Source of the DNA: Gammaproteobacteria bacterium
Lineage (GTDB): Bacteria > Pseudomonadota > Gammaproteobacteria > Steroidobacterales > GCA-2729495
DNA: 64,000 bases
NCBI GenBank assembly: GCA_016874095.1
Contig: VGVH01000008.1
Location: 38,120 to 102,119, forward strand
Reading direction: 5' to 3'
Of this stretch, positions 26,492 through 40,291 are shown piece after piece (the first letter of the stretch is position 1; each line of letters opens with the position of its first letter). The notes under the pieces are model-generated. The model searched no databases. It was not told the origin of the DNA and worked only from the letters and a program-made list of their open reading frames with translations. Both the position numbers and the translations under genes were made by a program.

Positions 26492-28381
26492 TCAGCGCCG
26501 GCGCCGGCGCCAGGCGATCGGCAGGCCTGCCAGCAGGGCGGCGAGGCCGAGCGCATCGAGGCTGCTGCCGCCACCCGGCAGCTGCGGGCCACCACCGCCG
26601 CCACCGCCGCCACCGCCATTGCCGGAGACGCTGACGGTGAGGGTGCCCACGTCCGTGTCGCCATCGGCGTCCTCGATCTCGAAGTCGCAGGAGCCTGCGC
26701 CGTTGAAGCCGGCTGCGGGGGTGAATACCACCGCGTTGCCCGCTGCCACGCAGGTGCCGCCGGTGGCCGCGCCGGTGGCTGTCACCGTGTGCTCGCCACT
26801 CGTGCCGGTGCCGAGCTGGGTCGGGTTGCCCAGCACCGGGATTGCCGCGGATGGCACACCATTGCGCGAGCTGCCGACGAAGTTGCCCGCTACCGGGACT
26901 CGTTCAGCCACGGTGACCGTGACGGTGGCGACCGACTGGTCGCCGCTCTGGTCAGTGACGCGGTACATGAAGCTGTCGGGACCCGAGTAATACAGGTCCG
27001 GCGTATAGACCACGTTGTCGCCGTTGACGACCGCAGTGCCGTTCACCGGTTCCTCGCCGGCCACGATGGTGATCGTCTGCGTGCCGCCGCCGGGGGTGTC
27101 GTTCGCCAGCACGGCGATCGGGGTCGACGCATCCTCCGGCACGTTCACGTCATCGTCGAACGCGACCGGCGCGTCCTGCGGTGCGGCGCCGGTGAAGGTG
27201 AACCGGCCGCCGCCGTAGGAGTTCTCGGTGTCGTAGTTCGGCGACACGTCGGTGCCGATGGCCGGGCCGCTCGCGATGATGTACTCGCGGGTCCAGAAGG
27301 CCTGGGCGCTGGTAATGGCTGCGTTGATGCCGGTCTGGCCATTGGTGGTGAGGATCAGGATCAGGTTCTCGAAACCGGGCGGGCTGACGGGCGTGTCGCC
27401 CGCGCCGTTGGTCGGCTGCGTGACCGCCAGCGGCACGCATTGCGGGTCCGCGCCGTCGGCGCCGTCGCCACCGTCGTTGTCGATGGTGTCGCTGCAGTTG
27501 CCGAGCGCCGGATGCACCGCCACGGTGCCGTCCTCGTTGCGATAGATGACCGAGCTGGAACCGAGCAGGATCTCGCTGCCGATGCAGTCGTTGTCGCCCG
27601 GCAGGTCGATGCACTCGTAGTTCGTGAAGCTGCCGGTCGTCTGCGCGCCGATGTTCGGGTTGAGGAGGTTGGGCGAGTACAGGCCGAAACCGCGCGTGCG
27701 CTCGATGCCGTTGCGGTTGATGGCCGGGTTGGGCAGGCTCGAGAACGTGGTCTCCCAGAAGCCCGGCGGATCCTGGGTCAGCGGCGCGTTCTCAGTCGGA
27801 AAGCAATCGCTCGGATCGGCGGCCGCGCACAGCGGGGCCGGCGTCGGGTTGCCGCGGGAGCCGATGCGGTAGGTGAAACTGCCGCCGCCGTTGTCCGTTG
27901 CCGCGTTGACCGCCGTCGGCGCCATGACGTGGGTCCAGGCATCCCAGCGTTCCAGCCCGCGGTCGCCATTGCCGGTGGAGGCGTTGTGCACGCCCGCGGC
28001 AATCGTCCAGGTGGCGCTGATCAGGTCGTCGCTGCCGTCGCTGGGCGTGTCGTTGTCGTCGATCGTGACGGTGCCCGTGACGGCCAGCGTGGCCTTGCCG
28101 TCGCCCGGCAGCGGGGTGTAGGCCACGTTGTCGCCGAGGGTGCCCTTGGCATAGAAGCCGGCGGTGAATTTCGGACCCGAGGGCGTGGGGTTTGACGGGG
28201 ATCGCGTACGGGCGTAACTGCAGTCGGTGCCGGTCAGGCTGACGGCGATGTTGAAGCAGCTGTTGACCGAATTGGACAGCAGGCCGTTGCTGATGATGTA
28301 TTCCTGCGTGGCGGCCTGTGCGCCGGTCGCGGCGCCGATGGCCAGCGCGACTGCCGCGCCGATGACTGCAATCTTCCTCAT
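26492..28381 (-). CDS. Large exported surface protein with Ig-like (cadherin-type) repeats and GlyGly-CTERM-like tail
   Basis: 629 residues from ATG 28381, chosen over an ATG eight codons earlier because GGAGGA lies 8 bp before it. Signal peptide 1-23 (MRKIAVIGAAVALAIGAATGAQA). A long N-terminal beta-rich region (about residues 24-400) has no family I know. It is followed by a domain starting DAPVAFDDDVNVPEDASTPIAVLANDTPGG and ending DQSGDQSVATVTVTV, the classic Big/VCBS-type repeat with Asp ligands for calcium, and a second, related module (PVAGNFVG...SCDFEIEDADGDTD). The C-terminus has a run of ten glycines, then one hydrophobic helix and five arginines, a GlyGly-CTERM-type signal for rhombosortase. 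Likely cell-surface or secreted adhesin-like protein. Confidence 0.78.
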   Translation of the reverse strand: MRKIAVIGAAVALAIGAATGAQAATQEYIISNGLLSNSVNSCFNIAVSLTGTDCSYARTRSPSNPTPSGPKFTAGFYAKGTLGDNVAYTPLPGDGKATLAVTGTVTIDDNDTPSDGSDDLISATWTIAAGVHNASTGNGDRGLERWDAWTHVMAPTAVNAATDNGGGSFTYRIGSRGNPTPAPLCAAADPSDCFPTENAPLTQDPPGFWETTFSSLPNPAINRNGIERTRGFGLYSPNLLNPNIGAQTTGSFTNYECIDLPGDNDCIGSEILLGSSSVIYRNEDGTVAVHPALGNCSDTIDNDGGDGADGADPQCVPLAVTQPTNGAGDTPVSPPGFENLILILTTNGQTGINAAITSAQAFWTREYIIASGPAIGTDVSPNYDTENSYGGGRFTFTGAAPQDAPVAFDDDVNVPEDASTPIAVLANDTPGGGTQTITIVAGEEPVNGTAVVNGDNVVYTPDLYYSGPDSFMYRVTDQSGDQSVATVTVTVAERVPVAGNFVGSSRNGVPSAAIPVLGNPTQLGTGTSGEHTVTATGAATGGTCVAAGNAVVFTPAAGFNGAGSCDFEIEDADGDTDVGTLTVSVSGNGGGGGGGGGGPQLPGGGSSLDALGLAALLAGLPIAWRRRRR

Positions 28382-28668
28382 GACGAACGATCCTCCGAAA
28401 ACCAACCCGAATTACGCTCGAAGCTTCATCGGCCGGCAGGGGTGCGCATCGACTGCGATCTGGCGGTTCGGACAGGGCACGGGACCGGGTCTCGTGGCCC
28501 GGTTTGCTGCTGTCTCGACACCGTGAAGCGAATCCCCCGAAAGCCCTTGTAATGGCTCCACTGGTCAGGGCGTAACCCTACCGCGCTTGGGGGGTGGTGG
28601 CAATACAGCCGGGCGGTCCGACGGCCGGGTCGGCCGCGGCGCGGTAGCCGGTTTGCAGCGGGCTGCGC
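28382..28668 (-). other. Leader/intergenic region upstream of the GlyGly-CTERM-like gene
   Basis: 287 bp with no coding character. It contains a GC-rich hairpin (ACCGGG at 28484-28489 pairing with CCCGGT at 28498-28503) in the probable 5' leader of the downstream minus-strand gene. I saw no match to a riboswitch family. The region ends at the stop of a pseudopilin remnant. Confidence 0.4.
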
Positions 28669-29135
28669 TCAGTCGGTCGGGCAGTCGAAGGACTTGCCGG
28701 AGCGTTCGGTCTCTATCAGGCGGGGTTGGCCGTTGGCACCCAGGATCACGGCCCTCGGCGCCATTGCGGCACCGTCCGGGCCGAAGCGGAAGTCGCCCGC
28801 GCCGCGCGGCGACACCGCACCGGTCGCGCTGTAGCTCAGGCCGCTGCCGAAGCTGGCGGTGGCGATGCGGATGCCGGCGGCCGGCCTGACCTGGTCCTGC
28901 AACTCCTCGTTGCCGTCGCGGCGCAGATCGGCATTGCGATCGACGAACGCGATCCAGCCGCCGTCCCAGCCGCCGTCCCAGCCGGTGTCTGCGCTGGCGC
29001 AGCGCTGGCTGTCGCTGCTGGGGCAGGCGCTCAGCGTGGTGTTGCGGGTCACTGCGGTGCTGCGCGCCTGGTGCAGCGTGGTCACGAGGTCGTTGACGAT
29101 GGCAGCCTGGCTGGTACTCCTGCAAAGCGTAGGCA
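28669..29135 (-). pseudogene. 5'-truncated GspH/FimT-type pseudopilin remnant
   Basis: The frame reads TSQAAIVNDLVTTLHQARSTAVTRNTTLSACPSSDSQRC, then GWIAFVDRNADLRRDGNEEL and IRIATASFGSGLSYSATGAVSPRGAGDFRFG, the conserved course of FimT/GspH pseudopilins after their N-terminal helix (NELV-LH-AR-EA--RN, GWIVF-D-D). But the prepilin leader and hydrophobic helix with G-FTLIE are missing: going upstream the frame gives only LPTLCRS and runs out without a start codon. A GTG at 29085 would begin inside the globular domain. I read it as a dead copy lying 27 kb from the main pilus locus. Confidence 0.65.
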
Positions 29136-29243
29136 GTGGCGGGAAGGCGGACGTTGAACCGCGCCACGCTGTGCGCCGGGGGGGGTTACAGCGACTGTCG
29201 GACCTGCGGGGGCTGTGCCGGTGCCCGCGGAGCCTCGAGCGAC

Positions 29244-29426
29244 TCAGTCGTCGCGGTCTGCGGGTGGCAGGCGACGGCGGTTCCGGCTGGGTACTGGTGC
29301 GCGGCGCACCGGCTCGACGTCATCCCGCTCGTGCTGCGAGAAGAACCGTTCGACCACGTGATCCTTGGCCAGCGCCTCGTCGCTGTCTTCCCACAAGCTC
29401 TCGTCGATCTTGCGTGGGCGGGACAT
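29244..29426 (-). CDS. Small charged hypothetical protein
   Basis: 60 residues (MSRPRKIDESLWEDSDEALAKDHVVERFF...PPADRDD), ATG at 29426. Rich in Asp, Glu and Arg, no signal or membrane segment, no family known to me. The N-terminal half looks helical, the C-terminal third is basic and probably disordered. A weak AGG lies just before the ATG. It lies on the same strand as mscL and 78 bp downstream of its stop, so it could be the tail of that transcript. It may not be a real gene; the amino-acid makeup is protein-like but evidence is thin. Confidence 0.4.
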   Translation of the reverse strand: MSRPRKIDESLWEDSDEALAKDHVVERFFSQHERDDVEPVRRAPVPSRNRRRLPPADRDD

Positions 29427-29504
29427 CGCCTGAAGATAACCCTGGCCCGAGCAATGTCAAGGAATTGGACAGAAACCGCCGTCTTGCTCCGACCCGGCGG
29501 CCCC

Positions 29505-29912
29505 TTATTTCCGGAGCAGGTCGCGGATCTCCGCCAGCAGCTTCTCCTCGGCGGACGGACCCGGAGGAGGGCGCAACGGCTCCGCCTTTTTCATGCGGTT
29601 CATCGTGCGCACCAGCAGGAAGATGGCGAAGGCCACGATGACGAAGTTGATGACAGTATTGATGAATGCGCCATAGCTGATGACCGGCGCGCCGGCAGCC
29701 TTGGCAGCGGCCAGCGAGGCATGCTCAGCCCCGCTCAGGTTGATGAACAGGCTGCTGAAATCCACGCCGTTCATCAACAACCCTATCGGTGGCATCAGCA
29801 CGTCGTTCACCAGGGACGTGACGATGCCGCCGAAGGCGCCGCCGATGATGATGCCGACGGCCAGGTCGACGACGTTGCCGCGCATGGCAAAAGCCTTGAA
29901 TTCCTGTAACAC
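29505..29912 (-). CDS. mscL: Large-conductance mechanosensitive channel
   Basis: 135 residues, normal MscL length. Amphipathic N-terminus [46 protein letters not shown] gives the first membrane helix with its Gly/Ala pore lining; [26 protein letters not shown] is the second, followed by a cytoplasmic helical bundle ([16 protein letters not shown]). A homopentameric inner-membrane channel opening at high tension to release solutes on osmotic downshift. It is 67 bp downstream of an MscS-family gene on the same strand, pairing the two osmotic safety valves. Confidence 0.96.
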   Translation of the reverse strand: MLQEFKAFAMRGNVVDLAVGIIIGGAFGGIVTSLVNDVLMPPIGLLMNGVDFSSLFINLSGAEHASLAAAKAAGAPVISYGAFINTVINFVIVAFAIFLLVRTMNRMKKAEPLRPPPGPSAEEKLLAEIRDLLRK

Positions 29913-29979
29913 CTGACGATCCTCCCGATTCTTATTATGGAAAGTACGGGCCGATCATCTGTGGGCACGCCGGCGAGCG

Positions 29980-30825
29980 TCAAGGCGGTGTCAGCTGCAC
30001 CCGGATGTCACGTTGCGGCGGCGCGATGGCGATGCCGTGCTGCGTCAAGGCCGACTCGATTTCCCACAGGTACGTCCCGGTCACCGAGCCGGTACCCGCT
30101 GCTGCCGCCGGGTCGATCCACGCCACCAGTTCGAAGTTCATGCTGGTGTCAGCCAACCCGACCAGCCACACGTCCGTGTCCCGTCCCGGCCCGCGCCAGG
30201 TGAAGGGGAGCCGATCGGCGGCCTCGGTCACGACCCGGCGCACGGTTTCCTTGTCGGCGCCCCAGGCGACGCCGAAGGGCACGTGCACGCGGTAGTACGG
30301 CTCCTTGAGCGTGTAGTTCACCACCCGACCGGAGATGAACTCGGCGTTGGGCACCACGATGTCGATGGCGTCGCCGGTGGTGATGAGCGTGCTGCGCACG
30401 TTGATCTCGCGCACCCGGCCGCGCACGCCGGATCCGAGTTCAACGAGGTCGCCCACCCGCAGGTTCCTCTCGACGAGGATCATGAGGCCGGAAACGAAAT
30501 TGTTGACCAGCGACTGCAGGCCGAAGCCGATGCCGATCGACAGGGCGCCGGCGACCAGGGCGAGTTGGCTGAAGTCGAGGCCTATCGAAGCAAGGCCGAT
30601 CAGCAACGCCGAGATCACCAGCACGTAGTGGAGGAGGCGGCTGACCGTGTACAGCGCCGTGCCCTGGCGACCTTGCTGTCGCTCGCCGACGCGGCGGAGC
30701 AGGCCGCGCAGGAATCGCGACAGGAGGACGGCACCCAGCAGCAGCAGCACGACACGCAGCAGGCCCCAGGAAGTGACGGCTGTGTCGCCAATGGAAAAAA
30801 GCCGCGCGCCCAGCGTTTCGTTCAT
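29980..30825 (-). CDS. Small-conductance mechanosensitive channel (MscS family)
   Basis: 281 residues. Transmembrane segments are visible near LLRVVLLLLGAVLLSRFL and VSRLLHYVLVISALLIGLASI, then the pore helix ALSIGIGFGLQSLVNNFVSGLMILVER, the MscS hallmark, followed by the beta domain (VGDLVELGSGVRGRVREINVRSTLITTGDAIDIVVPNAEFISGRVVNYTL) and the C-terminal alpha/beta domain. Inner-membrane channel releasing solutes on osmotic shock. Upstream of mscL on the same strand, 67 bp apart. Confidence 0.92.
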   Translation of the reverse strand: MNETLGARLFSIGDTAVTSWGLLRVVLLLLGAVLLSRFLRGLLRRVGERQQGRQGTALYTVSRLLHYVLVISALLIGLASIGLDFSQLALVAGALSIGIGFGLQSLVNNFVSGLMILVERNLRVGDLVELGSGVRGRVREINVRSTLITTGDAIDIVVPNAEFISGRVVNYTLKEPYYRVHVPFGVAWGADKETVRRVVTEAADRLPFTWRGPGRDTDVWLVGLADTSMNFELVAWIDPAAAAGTGSVTGTYLWEIESALTQHGIAIAPPQRDIRVQLTPP

Positions 30826-30912
30826 CCTCCGATCCTAGCGCATGCGTGCGCAGGTGTGTTGACGGCCCGCTCCAGCTTGCTATGGTGAGAGCTCGTACTC
30901 CCGGTGGACGCC

Positions 30913-32458
30913 ATGCTGGCCTGGTGGATACTTGCTGCTTTCGTGGCCGGACTGCTGGCGCGGCAGCTCAGCCTGCCGCCCATGGTCGGATTCCTGGCTG
31001 CCGGGTTCGCGCTGGGCGCGGCCGGTGTCGAAGCCGGGACTGCCCTGCATGAACTCGGCGATGCGGGCATCTGGCTGCTGTTGTTCACCGTCGGACTCAA
31101 GCTGAGATTCAAGAGCATCGTGCGCCCGGAGGTCTGGGCCACGGCGCTGATCCATCTCGCGATCACCGGGGCGGCGGCGACCTGGCTTGCCACGGGCGCG
31201 GGCGGGCTTGGCTGGCAGGCGGCGATCCTGCTCGGCGCGTCATTTGCATTTTCGAGCACCGTGCTGGCGGTCATCGTGCTCGAGCCGAAGCGGGAACTGC
31301 GCGCCTTCCACGGTCGCGTGGCCATCGGCATCCTCATCGTGCAGGACATCGTGGCGGTGGTGCTCATTGCGCTGTCTGCCGGGACTTCGCCCTCGCCGGG
31401 CAGCCTGCTGTTCGTGCCGGCAGTGCTGGTCGTGAAGCCGCTGCTCGACCGGTTGCTCACCCTCACCGGTCACGGCGAGCTGCTGGTGCTGCTGGGCGTG
31501 GTGCTGGCCGTCGGCGCGGGTGGCTACGGGTTCGAGGCCATTGGCCTCAGCGGCACGCTCGGTGCGCTGATCATGGGTGCGCTGCTGGCCGGGCATCCGC
31601 GCGCGGTTGAGCTGGGCGACGCGCTGTGGGGCATGAAGGAACTCTTCCTGGTCTGTTTCTTCCTGTCGATCGGTATTACCGGAGTGCCGACGCTGGCAGC
31701 GCTCGGCGGTGCGGCGGCCATGGTGCTCGCGTTGCCGCTGAAGGCCGTGCTGTTCTTCGCCCTGCTGCTCGCTGCGGGCCTGCGGGCGCGCAGCGGCTTT
31801 CTCGCGGCGCTGAGCCTTGCCACCTACAGCGAATTCGGCCTCATCGTCGTGCAGCTCGGCGTACGCGAGGGCCTCCTCGGGCCGGAGTGGCTCGTCCTCG
31901 CCGCCGTCTCCGTGGCCATCTCCTTCGTGCTGGCCTCGCCGCTCAACCAGGCCGCGCACGGCCTGCATGCGCGGCTGGCGCCGCTGCTGCAGCGGCTGGA
32001 GCGGCGCAAGCGCCATCCGGACGACGAGCCGGTCTCCGTCGGCAGCGCGGAGGTGCTCGTCGTCGGCATGGGCCGGGTCGGGAGCGGCGCCTATCGCTAC
32101 CTGCGCGAACAGGGCCTGCAGGCCGTCGGGCTCGACAGCGACCTGGGCAAGGTGGAACGGCACCTGCAGGCGGGGCGGCGCGTGGTGTATGCCGACGCCG
32201 AGGACCCCGATCTCTGGCACAGGCTCAAGCTCGACCGGGTGCGCGCGGTGATGCTCGCGTTGCCGGATATCGAGGCGAAGCTGATCGCCAGCCGGCAGCT
32301 GCGGCAACGCGGCTTTCGCGGGCTGATCGCCGCGACGTATGTGTACGACGAGGAACGCGGGCCGATACTCGCGGCCGGTTGCGACGTCACGTTCAACTAT
32401 TTCGCCGAAGCGGGCACCGGCTTCGCCGCACACATGGCGGACGCGCTGGCTGCCGCAG

Positions 32459-32487
<29 letters not shown>
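30913..32487 (+). CDS. CPA2-family monovalent cation:proton antiporter with RCK (TrkA-N) domain
   Basis: 524 residues from ATG 30913 (GGTGG lies 5 bp before it; an in-frame GTG at 30904 would add three residues). About 12 hydrophobic segments in the first 365 residues, with LPPMVGFLAAGFALG, SFAFSSTVLAVIVLE, GRVAIGILIVQDIVAVVL and SGTLGALIMGALLAG typical of KefB/C/GerN-type exchangers. The C-terminal part is a nucleotide-binding RCK_N domain (VLVVGMGRVGSGAYRYLREQGLQAVGLDSD). Probably K+ or Na+/H+ exchange across the inner membrane, gated by NAD(H). The C-terminal RCK_C domain is not present. Its 3' end overlaps the converging uvrA gene by 29 nt. Confidence 0.9.
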
Positions 32488-37912
<5,425 letters not shown>

Positions 37913-38028
37913 GGCCGGATCGGCCAATATAAAGGGTCGGACCGCGACCTGCCTACGGGCTTCCGGTATGATGCGCGCCCAGTCCAACAGCACGACTGGA
38001 GCACGGAACCCGTCACGGGGACTATCGG

Positions 38029-39048
38029 ATGGCCGGCCATCTCTACCACGTGCTCGATACCCGGGGCTTCGACCGGCCACTGCTCGACGAGCTGTGCGAG
38101 CTGACCACGCGCCTGCGCGGCATCGCCAAGTCGCCCGAGGGCGCCCGCGAGCTGCAGAACCTGCTGCCCCAGGCGCGCGCGATGCTTTATTTCCCGCAGC
38201 CCTCGACCCGCACCTTCCTGTCCTTCAACAACGCCTGCCACGTGCTCGGCATTCGCACGAGCGAAATCCGCGATCCTGCGACGTCCTCCGAGGTGAAGGG
38301 CGAGAGCTTCGACGACAGCATCCGCACCTTCAGTTCCTACGTGGACGTGATCGTCATGCGGACCCCTGAGGCCGGCTTCGCCGCCCGGGCCGCTGCCCTG
38401 ATGGACCGGATCGCGCGGCCCGTGCCGATCATCAACGCCGGATCCGGCAAGGACCAGCACCCGACCCAGGCGCTGCTCGACATCTACACGCTTGCCCGCA
38501 GCTTCGCCCTGCGCGGCGGCATCGACGGCAAGGTGATCGGCATGATGGGCGACCTGAAACGCGGTCGCACGGTGCGCTCGCTCTGCGGCCTGATCAAGAA
38601 CTACCGCGACGTCGAGCTGGTGTTCATTGCGCCCAAGCAGTTCGCGATGGAGGGTGACATCAAGCTGCAGCTCGATGCGCAGGGCATCCGCTACCGCGAG
38701 ACCTCGCGGCTCGCCGACGCCCTGCCCGGGCTCGATGCCCTCTACGTCACCCGCATGCAGACGGAATGGGATACGGCTGGCGAGTCACGCGCCATGGACT
38801 ACGGCCAGTTCAGCCTGAACAGCGCGACGATGAAACGCCTGAAGCCCGACGCGATCGTCATGCATCCGCTGCCGCGTGGCCCGGAGATCGATACGGCGGT
38901 CGACGAGGATCCGCGCGCGATGTACTGGCGCCAGGAGCGCAACGGCATGTGGATGCGGGCTGCGATCCTGCTCAAGATATTCCGGCTGGAGGATCGTATC
39001 TTCTCGCTGGCTGCAGAGGGGCTGCCGGAAGGTCCTGATCCGCCGTAG
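38029..39048 (+). CDS. pyrB: Aspartate carbamoyltransferase, catalytic chain (probable)
   Basis: 339 residues of the ATCase/OTCase superfamily. Carbamoyl-phosphate site PSTRTFLSF (residues 58-66), then GSGKDQHPTQALLDIYTL (HPTQ motif), and HPLPRGPEID (about residue 279), which favour aspartate carbamoyltransferase. It condenses carbamoyl phosphate with aspartate in pyrimidine synthesis. It differs from E. coli PyrB by a somewhat longer chain and acidic ending (AAEGLPEGPDPP). No pyrI or pyrC nearby. A TATGAT -10 (37967-37972) lies upstream with only a weak -35; the gene is divergent from the tandem uvrA across 116 bp. Confidence 0.88.
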   Translation: MAGHLYHVLDTRGFDRPLLDELCELTTRLRGIAKSPEGARELQNLLPQARAMLYFPQPSTRTFLSFNNACHVLGIRTSEIRDPATSSEVKGESFDDSIRTFSSYVDVIVMRTPEAGFAARAAALMDRIARPVPIINAGSGKDQHPTQALLDIYTLARSFALRGGIDGKVIGMMGDLKRGRTVRSLCGLIKNYRDVELVFIAPKQFAMEGDIKLQLDAQGIRYRETSRLADALPGLDALYVTRMQTEWDTAGESRAMDYGQFSLNSATMKRLKPDAIVMHPLPRGPEIDTAVDEDPRAMYWRQERNGMWMRAAILLKIFRLEDRIFSLAAEGLPEGPDPP

Positions 39049-39470
39049 CCTCGGCCGGGCGCACGGAGGTCACCATGCTGAGCGGCGCTGCGAGGTCGCG
39101 CGGCGTGAGCGGCGTGGCCAGCCGCTTCTCGATCCAGCCGATCAGCGGCGCCCAGGCCTCGAGATCCTTCATGTCTGCGTGTGCGGCAGCTCGTGGATGC
39201 CGAGCCCGTGCTCGACCGCATGCACGTAGTTCTGGCTGTCGCGCAGGATGCCGACCACCGGGATGTTCAGCGATTCGAGGAAGCGGATGAGCCGGCGGTA
39301 GGCGACGGTGTTCTCGCGCACGCGGTTGGCGATGACACCGAGCCGGCCCATGCGGCGGCTGACCTTGGCCACGAGCAACAGGTCCGCGACCAGTTGCGAG
39401 ACGGCGTGGATGTCCATGTCGGACGGCAGCACCGGGACGAGGATGGCGTGCGCGCCGACGCGAATTTTCA
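38972..39470 (-). pseudogene. ParA-family ATPase remnant (N-terminus lost, frameshifted)
   Basis: From about 39470 one frame gives IRVGAHAILVPVLPSDMDIHAVSQLVADLLLVAK...GRLGVIANRVRENTVAYRRLIRFLESLNIPVVGILRDSQNYVHAVEHGLGIHELPHTQT and stops at 39169. This is the C-terminal half of a ParA/MinD-like protein; the Walker A region is missing and the 5' border falls at the end of the DTW gene. The protein then resumes in the next frame at ATG 39172 (MKDLEAWAPLIGWIEKRLA), which is how these ParA proteins end, so a one-base shift broke it. The tail frame runs on to 38972, into the 3' end of pyrB. Both defects argue for a decayed gene. Confidence 0.7.
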
Positions 39471-40106
39471 ATGCCGCCGCGAGTCTCGCGCCCTCTGCAG
39501 CAGCGTGCGCATCAGCCGCCGCGGTTTCTCGCGCGCATCGGCGCTTTCGCCGAGCGCTGGCAGTACCTCGCAGACCGCTTCCAGCGTGGACACCCATTCC
39601 CGACGCGGCGCGCGGCGCAATTTTCCATACATCGACGGCTCGCGCGGCGTGAGCAGCAGCCGGGGCAGCCGCAGCATCCACGCATTGCGCCACCACAGCG
39701 TCTTCGCCTGGCTCCAGCTGCCGTCGAGCACGATGATGCCATCGAGCCCATGGCGGGCGAGGTCGCGCAGCCGGCCCTTGCGGTCCATCAGCACGACCGG
39801 ATCGCCCGATCGCTCCGGCGGCAGCGGCGCCGGCAGCTTCGCCCCGGCCAGCACCGCCCAGCGGTCGCGATCGGCGCCCTCGACACCGAGCGCATGGTCG
39901 AGCGACGCCCACGACAGGCCGACATGGATCGCCGAGTTCGGCAACGCGAGGTGCAGCAGCGGCGCCGTGCCTAGCACCGCGTCGTCCTCCTGCGGATGCT
40001 GGAGCACCACGATGCGCAGCGCCGTATCGACCGGCTCCACGCGATCGCAGATGCAGAGCGCGGGCGGCTTGGTGCAGCGCGCGCAACAGGTAACGGTTTG
40101 TTGCAT
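39468..40106 (-). CDS. DTW-domain protein, tRNA-uridine aminocarboxypropyltransferase
   Basis: 212 residues. The cysteine-rich N-terminus (CCARCTKPPALCICD) and the name-giving region DGSWSQAKTLWWRN with REPSMYGKLRRAPR are typical of the DTW (TapT/YfiP) family, which adds the aminocarboxypropyl group of S-adenosylmethionine to uridine in tRNA (acp3U). VLQHPQEDDAVLGTAPLLHLALPN precedes them. Cytoplasmic. It starts just 10 bp from the 3' end of tRNA-Pro on the same strand; the stop lies at the border of the ParA remnant. Family call is firm, exact target position is inferred from characterised relatives. Confidence 0.88.
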   Translation of the reverse strand: MQQTVTCCARCTKPPALCICDRVEPVDTALRIVVLQHPQEDDAVLGTAPLLHLALPNSAIHVGLSWASLDHALGVEGADRDRWAVLAGAKLPAPLPPERSGDPVVLMDRKGRLRDLARHGLDGIIVLDGSWSQAKTLWWRNAWMLRLPRLLLTPREPSMYGKLRRAPRREWVSTLEAVCEVLPALGESADAREKPRRLMRTLLQRARDSRRH

Positions 40107-40115
40107 GGTTCTGGC

Positions 40116-40192
40116 TGGTCGGGGTGACAGGATTCGAACCTGCGACCTCTTGCTCCCGAAGCAAGCGCTCTACCAAGCTGAGCTACACCCCG
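40116..40192 (-). tRNA. tRNA-Pro (anticodon CGG)
   Basis: 77 nt. On the minus strand CGGGGTG pairs with CACCCCG as acceptor stem; D-arm GCTCAGCTTGGTAGAGC, anticodon arm CTTGC-TTCGGGA-GCAAG with CGG at the centre, T-arm CAGGTTCGAATCCTG, and an encoded ACCA end. Reads CCG proline codons. Confidence 0.97.
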
Positions 40193-40291
40193 GTGGTGCG
40201 GTCATGGCCCGGGATCGGGTGCCCCGGCGCGGCCCGGCATTGTGCGGGAACGGGGCGGGGGCAGTCCAGTGGCGGGGATGGGGCGGCGCGC

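Noticed and set aside
26580..26640. Trinucleotide repeat (CCACCGCCG-type) as a noncoding satellite
   Set aside because: It encodes the polyglycine linker of the GlyGly-CTERM-like protein in frame.
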